Shown one piece after another: positions 1 to 5,700 of a DNA stretch of 7,632 bases (positions are counted from its first letter, which is position 1; the number at the start of each line of letters is the position of its first letter). The stretch spans positions 1 to 7,632 of the forward strand of contig JAJZRT010000162.1 in the NCBI GenBank assembly GCA_021802595.1, read 5' to 3'. This DNA comes from Pseudomonadota bacterium. Lineage in GTDB: Bacteria > Pseudomonadota > Gammaproteobacteria > Burkholderiales > Thiobacillaceae. The translations under genes and the position numbers were made by a program. The notes beneath the pieces were generated by a model. That model saw only the letters and a list, made by a program, of their open reading frames with translations, was not told the DNA's origin and searched no databases.

Positions 1-538
1 CGAACACCCATTCGGCGCTGTTGACCGTCACCGGCGCGACGCGATAGCCGTGCGCCGTGAGGAAGCGCGTGAAGGCGGCCCGGATTTCGGGAGTCGTGCC
101 TTCAGCCAGGAAGGGATGGCGGAACCAGCGCAGGGTGCGGCCGGCCTCCTGCATCAGCGGGCGCGTGACGGCTTCGCCTCGGAGCACGTCAGCCTCGAAG
201 GCATCGAGCGGCACCTGGTCGAGCGAGGGATGCGAGTAGGTGTGGTTGCCCAGTTCGAAGCCGCCGTCGAGCCAGGTGCGCAGCAGCGCGACGCGTGCAG
301 GATCGGGCGTGCCGTCGCGATGGAGCTTCGCTTCGTTGACGAAGCCGACCGCGGGCACCTGTTCGGCCTGCAACCGGTGCACGAGGCGCACGGTCATGCT
401 GGCGAGCGCGGCGTCGTCCTCCGATGCCACCGATGCGAAGGGCAGGTCGTCGAAGGTGAAGGCCACCGCCGGCTGCGGCAAGGCCGCGGCGGCCAGGCGC
501 GGCAGCAGCACCAGGAGATATAGCAGGCGGCGGATCAT
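1..538 (-). CDS. Secreted polysaccharide deacetylase (NodB/CE4 family), C-terminus cut by window edge
   Basis: Read directly from the minus strand; 179 codons are present and the frame is still open at base 1. The N-terminus has arginines 3-4, a hydrophobic stretch to about residue 19 and an AAA-A cleavage-like site, so a Sec signal peptide without a lipobox cysteine is likely and the product should be periplasmic or secreted. CE4 motifs are visible in order: TFDD at 28-31 (catalytic base and metal Asp), HTYSH at 99-103 (the HxxxH metal motif), and FRHPFL at 139-144 (the R-x-P groove motif). The family removes acetyl groups from N-acetyl-hexosamine polymers. By analogy with the deacetylase domains of PgaB and PelA it would trim the nascent polymer before export; this is inferred from context. 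It is the last visible gene of the minus-strand operon, 31 bp after the porin gene. No good Shine-Dalgarno precedes the ATG, so re-initiation after the upstream stop is plausible. Substrate unknown. Confidence 0.9.
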   Translation of the reverse strand, partial: MIRRLLYLLVLLPRLAAAALPQPAVAFTFDDLPFASVASEDDAALASMTVRLVHRLQAEQVPAVGFVNEAKLHRDGTPDPARVALLRTWLDGGFELGNHTYSHPSLDQVPLDAFEADVLRGEAVTRPLMQEAGRTLRWFRHPFLAEGTTPEIRAAFTRFLTAHGYRVAPVTVNSAEWVF

Positions 539-569
539 GCGCAGGTGCAGGGTGCCAGGGGCGCGGGCC

Positions 570-2891
570 TCAGAAGCGCCGTGTCAGGCTGATCTCGAAC
601 AGCTGCGAACGGTAGCCCGCGGTGGTACCGCCGCCGTAACGCGACATGCCGGCCTTCACGTCGAGGAACCAGTCGCGGTAGAGGCCGAAGAAGCCCTCGG
701 CGACGAGGTCGCCCCCGGCGCGGAAGCCGCCCATCGTGCTGTCCTTGTAGGGGCCGTAGCTGAACGCCACGCTCACGCCGTCGTCGTCGCTGATCTTCCA
801 GTAGCTGAAGGCGGTGACCGCATAGCGCTGGTACAGCGAGGGCGCATAGTAGCCGTGTCCCGGGTCCTGGTCGAAGCCGAACCAGCGGCCGCTCACGCCG
901 AGGTCGAGATTGAGGCGCTGGCTGCGCAGCACGGCGCGACGCGGCGCGAGCTCGGCTTCCCAGCGCGCATTGCCGTCGGACAGCGTGTCGTAGCCGGCGC
1001 GGCCCGGTACGGTCCAGCGCAGGTCGGGTGTCCAGGTTGCGTCGAGCGTATTGGCGCGCCGTTCGATGCCGAGTTTGGCGGCGCGCGGCGAAACGGCGAA
1101 CAGGTCCTGCCGGCGCGCCAGCCGCAGGGCGAGCGTGTCGCCGGGCTGCAGGTCGGCGCCGACTTCGTAGAGGAAGCGGCTGTCCCCTTCGGTGCTGCTG
1201 CCGCCCGCTTGCGCATCGAGCGAGAGCATGGGCGAGACGCGACGCTGGATGCCGAGCCAGGTGCGGTTGTAGCCGAGCGAGGTGCCGCCGTCGGGCTTTT
1301 CGTAGCCGCTGCCGGCGTCGGCGTGGAGCCACTGGCGGTCGGTGCCGCCGAAGAGGCGCGTTTCCGGATTGATGATGTATTCGCCGCGCAGGCCCGCGTG
1401 GCGGATGCTGACCTTGTCGGAACCGCTGTGGTAGCCGAAGTCGGCGGTCGCATTGGAGCGCAGCGGGGTGAGGATGAAGCGCGTCAGGTCGAGGGCTTCC
1501 TTGCTGCCCGGACGCAGCACGGCGACGTCGGCAAGGCTCGCCAACGCCTCGCGCGGGCGGTGTGCATAGTGCAGGGCGATGGTGCGCGTGTAACCCAGTT
1601 CGTAATCGTCGCGCAGCGTCGGTTCGAGTTCGCTGACGAGGCCGAGTGACGTCGTCGGCCGCTCCGCCCAGGCCAGCACGCGCGCCTTCTGCTTGCGGTA
1701 GACGACGTTGTCGCCGAATTTCTCATGATAGTCTTCGAGCAGTTCCATCGCGCGTGCATAGTCGCCCATCTCGGTGACGACGACGATGTATTCCATCCAC
1801 GCGGCAGCGACGTTCGGTTGCCTGGCCAGGTAGTCGCGGTAGGCACAGGCCGAGTCGCCCAGTTCGCCGCGCCAGTAATGCACGCGGGCGATGCCGAGGC
1901 GTGCGCCGGGATCGTCCGGCGCGATGGCGAGGATGCGGTGGTAGCTGTCCAGCGCGGTGTCGTAGTCGCTGCGCCAGGCGGCGATGTCGGCGCGGCTGCG
2001 CAGGTACTCCAGGTTCTTCGGATCGAGTTCTACTGCGCGTTCGATCGCGTCTGCTGCGTTCGCGGCTTCCTTGTCGGTGGAATAGCTCTGCGCCAGTCGG
2101 TAGAACAATGCATGGTCCTGTGGCGCAAGGCGGGTCGCTACTTTCAGCGCATACGACGATGCCGCGGTATTGTTGCCCAAGGCAAAGATATCGGCCATGC
2201 GCAGCCAGTATTCCTTGCTCTCGCCGAAGCGCTGGCGATACAGCGCGTTATATTCATCCACTGCCGCAGTGTTGCCGCGCTCGGCTTCCAGTTCCATGTA
2301 TTCCAGCATGGTGCCCTTGTCCTGCGGCCGCTGTTGCAGATAGTCGCGGTAGCGGGGCGCGGCGGCGTCCTTCTTGCCGCTGCGCGCAGCGGCGCGGGCG
2401 AGCCCGAGCAGCGCGTCGGCATCATGCGGCGCGGCAATCAGGACCCGACCGAAGCTGTCGATCGCCACCGGGTAGTTGCCGACCCACAGGGCGATTTCGC
2501 CGCGCGCGCGCAGATACGTCGGATTGCCGGATGCGAGTTCGACCGCGCTGTCGATTGCCCGGAGCGCAGCCAGCCCCTGCTTCGTCGCCGCCAGGGCCTG
2601 CGACAGCTTGTAATACAGACGGGCGTCCCCGGGAGCGTATTTCACCGCTTCACGCAGGGCGTCGACGGCGCCGTCCGGGTTCTTCAGTTGCGTGGCGCGG
2701 ATGTCGGCGATGCGTTCCCACAGGTTCGCCTGGGCCGGATGGGCCGCCAGCGCCCGCGTGTAGATGGCCACCGCGTCGTCCCACTGTCCCTGCATCTCGG
2801 CGCGCAGGCCGTCGTCGGGTACGGATTGCGCGGCGGCAGGCAGCGAGGCCGCCGCGAGCAAAGCCAGGGCAAGGATGCGCTGCGGCCTCAT
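570..2891 (-). CDS. TPR-superhelix plus outer-membrane beta-barrel polysaccharide export porin (PgaA/PelB-like architecture)
   Basis: 773 residues. The start chosen is the ATG at 2891, because a signal peptide follows at once (basic MRPQR, hydrophobic core, AAA-QS cleavage site near residue 21) and it overlaps the stop of the glycosyltransferase gene as ATGA; a longer open frame upstream to 3098 has no protein-like sequence. Residues about 25-470 are tandem TPR helices (repeated A-x-x-x-[FY]-x-R-x-L-x-x-x-P patterns). Residues about 478-773 switch to alternating polar/hydrophobic strands rich in Gly, Tyr and Trp and end in ISLTRRF, with the C-terminal phenylalanine typical of outer-membrane barrels. 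PgaA (about 800 residues) has the same two-part plan: periplasmic TPRs bind the polymer and deacetylase, and the barrel lets the chain out. Inferred role: export of the polymer made by the adjacent glycosyltransferase. The TPR region contains a gapless 170-residue internal duplication. PelB or a BcsC-like export porin are alternative relatives. Confidence 0.88.
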   Translation of the reverse strand: MRPQRILALALLAAASLPAAAQSVPDDGLRAEMQGQWDDAVAIYTRALAAHPAQANLWERIADIRATQLKNPDGAVDALREAVKYAPGDARLYYKLSQALAATKQGLAALRAIDSAVELASGNPTYLRARGEIALWVGNYPVAIDSFGRVLIAAPHDADALLGLARAAARSGKKDAAAPRYRDYLQQRPQDKGTMLEYMELEAERGNTAAVDEYNALYRQRFGESKEYWLRMADIFALGNNTAASSYALKVATRLAPQDHALFYRLAQSYSTDKEAANAADAIERAVELDPKNLEYLRSRADIAAWRSDYDTALDSYHRILAIAPDDPGARLGIARVHYWRGELGDSACAYRDYLARQPNVAAAWMEYIVVVTEMGDYARAMELLEDYHEKFGDNVVYRKQKARVLAWAERPTTSLGLVSELEPTLRDDYELGYTRTIALHYAHRPREALASLADVAVLRPGSKEALDLTRFILTPLRSNATADFGYHSGSDKVSIRHAGLRGEYIINPETRLFGGTDRQWLHADAGSGYEKPDGGTSLGYNRTWLGIQRRVSPMLSLDAQAGGSSTEGDSRFLYEVGADLQPGDTLALRLARRQDLFAVSPRAAKLGIERRANTLDATWTPDLRWTVPGRAGYDTLSDGNARWEAELAPRRAVLRSQRLNLDLGVSGRWFGFDQDPGHGYYAPSLYQRYAVTAFSYWKISDDDGVSVAFSYGPYKDSTMGGFRAGGDLVAEGFFGLYRDWFLDVKAGMSRYGGGTTAGYRSQLFEISLTRRF
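1662..2636 (-). repeat. Internal tandem duplication in the TPR domain, period 170 residues (510 bp)
   Basis: Residues 86-240 of the TPR-barrel protein align without any gap to residues 256-410, an offset of exactly 170. Matching landmarks include APxD at 86/256, YLRxR at 126/296, YRDYL at 181/351 and RFG/KFG at 221/391. By hand I count about 57 identical residues in 155. Each unit is therefore about five 34-residue TPRs, and the duplication is old enough to have diverged widely at residue level while keeping its register. Confidence 0.85.
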
Positions 2892-4279
2892 TTGCGCCAC
2901 CTGCGGTTGCGGAATATCCACAAGTCGGCGGCAAAGCGGCCGATCGTGACGATGTCGAACAGCAAGACGCCATAACGCAGGGGCGCCATCAGCAGGCTCT
3001 TGAGCAGATATTCCAGCCTGTGTCCCCTGGCCACCATGACCAGGATGCTGGTGGCGACGGCCGTCTCCGCGACGAGCGTGATCGCCAGCGGTTCCCACAG
3101 TTGCAGCAGGATCATGATCAGGAGGACGGTCGGGAACGCGATCTTCTCGAAGGCCGACATGAACAGCACCCAGCCGATCGGGCGGCCGTATTTTTCCGTG
3201 TAGTCGGCCCCGAAGGGCTGACGGTACTGTTCGCTGTGGATACGCTTGTCCGCGAGGCCCGCCGCCAGTTCGGCCGCTTCTTTCTTCTTGCGCCGATAAC
3301 GCCTGAATGCCTTGAAGGGGCTACGCATCAGTTCGTCGAAGTAGTAGCAACTCTGCAGGAAGGACGAGGACCACAGGTAGATCTGTCCCGGCACGCGGCC
3401 GGCTTCCGGTTCCTGCGAGCGGGCATAGACGTCGGTGACCTGGATGTTGCGGTAGCCGTTGTCGTTCATCGCGAAGCCGATGAAGATGTCCTCGGAGTTG
3501 GTGAGGTCGTCGCCGAGGATCGGCTCGTAGCGGTCGAACACGATGGTCTTCAGCACGCTGCGGCGATATGCCACGGCACAGCCCACCGGATTGAGGATGC
3601 CGCCGAAGAATGTCATCTGGCCAAGGTACACGAATTTCTGCAGGAAGTAATACAGCACGTCGCGGTACAGGTCGGTGATGCCCCGCTGCAGGTGGTGGAA
3701 CCAGCCCACCCTGGGGTAGATCGAGGCTTCGGGGTGGCTGCCGAGAAATTTCTTCAGTGCGTCCGTTTCGAGCATGGCGCGCCGGTCGCGGTCGCGCAGC
3801 GGCAGCACGGTGCCGCAGGCGCTGGCGATGCCGGCGCCCTTGTAGAGCTCCTCGACCACGCGGTCGATGTAGTTGTCCGATTCCAGCACGGTGTCGCCGT
3901 CGAGGATGAACTCGACGTCGGAATCGAATTCGCGCGACTGGCGCTTCAGGGTCGGTGTCTTGCCGATCGAACGCGCGCGCCGGATCGTGATCAGGTCCAT
4001 GCCGTTGAGGTCGCAGAAGGTCTGGGCGTACTCGACCGTGCGGTCGCGGCTGCCGTCGTCGACCAGGATGATGCGGTTCGGCTTGCGGGTCTGGCGTGCC
4101 AGCGCGGCGAGGCACAGGGGAATGTTGCTTTCTTCGTTGAAGGCCGGGATCACCACGTCGACCGTGGCCTCGCGCCAGTCCTCCGCCGGATTGGGCAGGG
4201 TCTTGTCCGGGCCGTGGGCCACGCCGATGAGGCTCAGTACCGTGTTCGGGCTGAGAATGAAGTAGGGAGTCGTTGCCAT
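2888..4279 (-). CDS. Membrane family-2 glycosyltransferase, probable exopolysaccharide synthase
   Basis: 463 residues. A GT-A fold begins near residue 39 (VDVVIPAFNEE). LVDDGS at 72-77 is the nucleotide-binding Asp pair, LDGDT at 126-130 carries the DxD metal/UDP motif, and NSEDIF at 261-266 supplies the acceptor-side ED acid pair. At the place where processive synthases have Q-x-x-R-W there is QIYLW (299-303), with Leu replacing Arg. A basic linker (RRYRRKKK, 326-333) leads to about three C-terminal hydrophobic helices (roughly 368-393, 396-417, 427-448), placing the protein in the inner membrane. Unlike PgaC, no N-terminal membrane helices are present. Family knowledge and position between a sugar-nucleotide enzyme and an export porin suggest it polymerises an N-acetylhexosamine or related sugar from UDP-sugar; the sugar is not deducible. 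No clear Shine-Dalgarno precedes the ATG, which lies 12 bp after the epimerase stop, so translational coupling is likely. Its stop overlaps the porin start. Confidence 0.9.
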   Translation of the reverse strand: MATTPYFILSPNTVLSLIGVAHGPDKTLPNPAEDWREATVDVVIPAFNEESNIPLCLAALARQTRKPNRIILVDDGSRDRTVEYAQTFCDLNGMDLITIRRARSIGKTPTLKRQSREFDSDVEFILDGDTVLESDNYIDRVVEELYKGAGIASACGTVLPLRDRDRRAMLETDALKKFLGSHPEASIYPRVGWFHHLQRGITDLYRDVLYYFLQKFVYLGQMTFFGGILNPVGCAVAYRRSVLKTIVFDRYEPILGDDLTNSEDIFIGFAMNDNGYRNIQVTDVYARSQEPEAGRVPGQIYLWSSSFLQSCYYFDELMRSPFKAFRRYRRKKKEAAELAAGLADKRIHSEQYRQPFGADYTEKYGRPIGWVLFMSAFEKIAFPTVLLIMILLQLWEPLAITLVAETAVATSILVMVARGHRLEYLLKSLLMAPLRYGVLLFDIVTIGRFAADLWIFRNRRWRK

Positions 4280-4291
4280 GGGCGCTTTATT

Positions 4292-5275
4292 CTAGGCGGC
4301 CTGCAAATTCTTCGCGTGCGCCCGTTCGATCAGATCGTTCAGGGTAGCGCTCAATTGCCAGGCGGGTTCGAAGCCGGTCAGGGCGCGTAGCTTGTTCAAC
4401 ATAGGGCGCCGGTGCGTGACGTCCTCGAACTCCTCGCCGTAGGCATCCTTGTAGGACAGGAAGTGCAGCGGCGAGGTGCTGTGGGCGCGCTGCACGATCA
4501 GGCTGGCCAGATCGCGGATGGAGATTTCCTGGTCGTTGCCGACGTTCACCACCTCGCCCCATGCCTCCGGACAGCCGGCGAGACGGTCCAGCGCCACCAC
4601 GGTGTCGCGCACGTCGCAGAAGGAGCGCGTCTGGTTGCCTTCGCCGTAGATGGTGAGCGGCTCGTTGTTGACCGCCTGTTTGACGAAGCGGGGCACCACC
4701 ATGCCATAGTGGCCCACCTGGTTCGGTCCGATGGTATTGAACAGGCGCGCGACCACGATATTGAGGCCGTATTTGCGCGCATAGGAAAAGGCGAGGAATT
4801 CGTCCGCCAGCTTGGTCACCGCATAGGCCCAGCGCAGGCGGCCGGCGGACGGCAGCACGATATAGTCGGTCTCGGCGAAGCTGCTGCTGGTGTTGAAGCC
4901 GTAGACTTCCGAGGTCGAGGCGATGACGACCTGCGGGTTCCAGCCGCCGTGCTGGATGGCGCGCAGCAGGCGCTCGGTGCCGGTCATGTTGGTCGCCATC
5001 ACGGCCACCGGGTCTTCCAGCACCTTTTTCACGCCAACGACCGCCGCCATGTGGTAGATACGGTCGGCCCAGGCGACGGCCTTGTCGAGACCGTTCCAGT
5101 GAAGTATGTCGGCCTCGGTAAAGCGGAAGGCAGGATGGCCGCGGAAGGGGTCGATGTTTGACCGGGAACCGGTGCTCAGATTGTCCACGACATAGACCTG
5201 GTCGCCCAGGGCCAGATGGTGCTCCGCCAGGTGTGATCCGATGAACCCCGCCCCTCCCGTGATCAAGACATGCAT
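4292..5275 (-). CDS. NAD-dependent nucleotide-sugar epimerase/decarboxylase (extended SDR family)
   Basis: 327 residues from the ATG at 5275, chosen because GGAGAGG lies 8 bases upstream and the Rossmann strand starts at once (MHVLITGGAGFIGS); an upstream in-frame ATG at 5329 adds 18 unlikely residues. GGAGFIG at 7-13 is the NAD-binding loop, Asp31 (VVDNLSTG) should bind the adenosine ribose, STSEVYG at 120-126 and Y151-x-x-x-K155 form the catalytic set, and QTRSFCDVRD at 215-224 lies in the substrate-binding region. The Ser-Glu after Thr in STSEVYG and the Arg in TRSFCDVRD resemble UDP-glucuronate decarboxylases (UXS and the ArnA decarboxylase domain); 4-epimerases and 4,6-dehydratases share much of this, so the reaction is undecided. 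It is the first gene of the exopolysaccharide operon and presumably supplies its activated sugar, as PelX does for Pel. It is a soluble cytosolic enzyme, preceded by a sigma-54-type promoter. Confidence 0.9.
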   Translation of the reverse strand: MHVLITGGAGFIGSHLAEHHLALGDQVYVVDNLSTGSRSNIDPFRGHPAFRFTEADILHWNGLDKAVAWADRIYHMAAVVGVKKVLEDPVAVMATNMTGTERLLRAIQHGGWNPQVVIASTSEVYGFNTSSSFAETDYIVLPSAGRLRWAYAVTKLADEFLAFSYARKYGLNIVVARLFNTIGPNQVGHYGMVVPRFVKQAVNNEPLTIYGEGNQTRSFCDVRDTVVALDRLAGCPEAWGEVVNVGNDQEISIRDLASLIVQRAHSTSPLHFLSYKDAYGEEFEDVTHRRPMLNKLRALTGFEPAWQLSATLNDLIERAHAKNLQAA

Positions 5276-5411
5276 ATCGTTTCCCTCTCCGAATTTTCGC
5301 CAGCGGCTGCCGAACGATGAACAGGACATCCGGAAGGCGGAATCCAGGTCCCCGTAAAAACAATGGGTTGTCTTGCCTTTCCGGGAGACCGGCCCCTCCT
5401 GGCCGTGCCTG
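5276..5411 (-). promoter_or_regulatory. Predicted 136-nt untranslated leader of the exopolysaccharide operon, rich in GGA
   Basis: If transcription starts 12 bases after the -12 element of the minus-strand sigma-54 match, the leader runs from about 5411 to 5276. It contains seven GGA triplets (complement of TCC at 5397, 5380, 5349, 5343, 5329, 5288 and 5282), two of them in the Shine-Dalgarno region. GGA is the core of CsrA/RsmA sites, and E. coli pgaA has a CsrA-repressed leader. Only one site fits the stricter ANGGA core (AGGGA near the start codon), so this is suggestive only. Short GC hairpins such as CCGG-TCTC-CCGG are also possible. I recognise no riboswitch. Confidence 0.3.
5281..5290 (-). 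promoter_or_regulatory. Ribosome binding site of the epimerase gene
   Basis: On the minus strand GGAGAGGGAA precedes the ATG at 5275 with 8 bases between GGAGAGG and the start codon. This decides the start at MHVLITGG rather than the in-frame ATG at 5329. It is the only strong Shine-Dalgarno in the four-gene minus-strand operon. Confidence 0.8.
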
Positions 5412-5421
5412 TCCGAATCCC

Positions 5422-5437
5422 AGCAAGGAGCGTACCA
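5422..5437 (-). promoter_or_regulatory. Sigma-54 (RpoN) -24/-12 promoter facing the exopolysaccharide operon
   Basis: The minus strand reads TGGTAC-GCTCC-TTGCT against the consensus TGGCAC-N5-TTGCW: one mismatch outside the essential dinucleotides, and the GG and GC are exactly 10 bases apart. Predicted start is near 5411, about 136 bases before the epimerase ATG. It lies in non-coding DNA and points at the operon. The existence of a second, divergent match in the same gap strengthens both. Confidence 0.65.
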
Positions 5438-5441
5438 ATAT

Positions 5442-5487
5442 GGTGCCTGTCCAATAACGGCAGATCACAGGGCACCTTTTGGGTGCA
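5442..5487. repeat. Cluster of GGTGC/GCACC inverted repeats in the divergent control region
   Basis: GGTGCC (5442-5447), GGCACC (5471-5476) and GGTGCA (5482-5487) form alternating inverted copies. GCACC-TTTTG-GGTGC (5472-5486) is a tight 5-bp hairpin, and the first two copies also share an imperfect TGT/ACA extension. The cluster sits immediately upstream of the minus-strand sigma-54 match, so it may be an operator or activator site. No known binding motif is recognised. Confidence 0.4.
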
Positions 5488-5519
5488 TTCCCGTCTTTCT
5501 GCATGGCATCACCGGGAAT
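5487..5519. promoter_or_regulatory. Inverted repeat, possible upstream activator (enhancer) site
   Basis: ATTCCCG (5487-5493) and CGGGAAT (5513-5519) are perfect 7-bp inverted copies separated by 19 bases, centred near 5503. The centre is about 92 bases upstream of the predicted minus-strand start and about 139 upstream of the predicted plus-strand start, both in the usual range for enhancer sites of sigma-54 activators. A single site could serve both promoters. The binding protein is unknown and the match could be chance. Confidence 0.35.
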
Positions 5520-5585
5520 TTTTGGCGCATGTTCGGGGCGGCATCCGGGCGTGTCATCTGCCCATCACCAATTTTTCCTATGGTT

Positions 5586-5598
5586 AATCAAGTCCTGA
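5586..5598 (+). promoter_or_regulatory. IHF-like site upstream of the pgi sigma-54 promoter
   Basis: AATCAAGTCCTGA matches the IHF consensus WATCAANNNNTTR at all but one defined position (G for the second T). It is centred at about -50 of the predicted pgi transcript start, where IHF typically bends DNA between enhancer and sigma-54 promoter. The consensus is short, so confidence is limited. Confidence 0.4.
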
Positions 5599-5635
5599 CG
5601 CTTTTTTGCCGTCAGTGGCATAGCCATTGCTTGAT
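5587..5635. repeat. Nested inverted repeats enclosing the pgi sigma-54 promoter
   Basis: An outer pair ATCAAG (5587-5592) / CTTGAT (5630-5635) encloses CTGACG (5595-5600) / CGTCAG (5610-5615) and TGGC (5616-5619) / GCCA (5623-5626). The promoter -24 and -12 elements lie inside. The arms are each perfect but short. It is not an intrinsic terminator, since the T-run is in the loop and none follows the stem. Confidence 0.45.
5616..5631 (+). promoter_or_regulatory. Sigma-54 (RpoN) -24/-12 promoter facing pgi-glk
   Basis: TGGCAT-AGCCA-TTGCT matches TGGCAC-N5-TTGCW with one mismatch at the least constrained base of the -24 element, and the GG and GC are exactly 10 bases apart. Predicted transcript start is near 5642, giving a 59-base leader to the pgi ATG. 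It is the second such match in the same 425-bp gap, in the opposite direction to the one at 5422-5437. Confidence 0.7.
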
Positions 5636-5686
5636 GACGATCAGGCGACACCCAGGTCGCGGCCAGGTGGCGCGACCCTATCCGGT

Positions 5687-5692
5687 AGGAGG
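5687..5692 (+). promoter_or_regulatory. Ribosome binding site of pgi
   Basis: A perfect AGGAGG lies 8 bases before the ATG at 5701 and fixes that start. Confidence 0.9.
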
Positions 5693-5700
5693 CACACTGC

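Noticed and set aside
240..1649. 469-codon open frame on the plus strand opposite the porin barrel and deacetylase
   Set aside because: Antisense shadow of high-GC coding DNA; the minus strand carries a barrel ending in Phe and clear NodB motifs instead.
2892..3098. 69-residue N-terminal extension of the porin frame
   Set aside because: The extension lies inside the glycosyltransferase gene in another frame and would bury the signal peptide that starts at 2891.
1901..4390. 829-codon open frame on the plus strand across the porin and glycosyltransferase genes
   Set aside because: It is arginine/alanine/proline-rich antisense reading of two well-supported genes in GC-rich DNA, with no domain recognisable and no ribosome binding site supporting it.
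4287..5504. 405-codon minus-strand frame overlapping the epimerase
   Set aside because: Out-of-frame shadow of the epimerase gene, with no recognisable fold; it also runs through the non-coding promoter region.
5363..5587. Possible small gene (74 codons, plus strand) in the divergent intergenic region
   Set aside because: No ribosome binding site or recognisable pattern, and it covers one sigma-54 match and the inverted repeats, so regulatory DNA is the simpler reading.
5595..5615. CTGACG/CGTCAG stem as an intrinsic terminator
   Set aside because: The stem is only 6 bp, the T-run is in the loop, and no T-run follows on either strand; no gene ends here.
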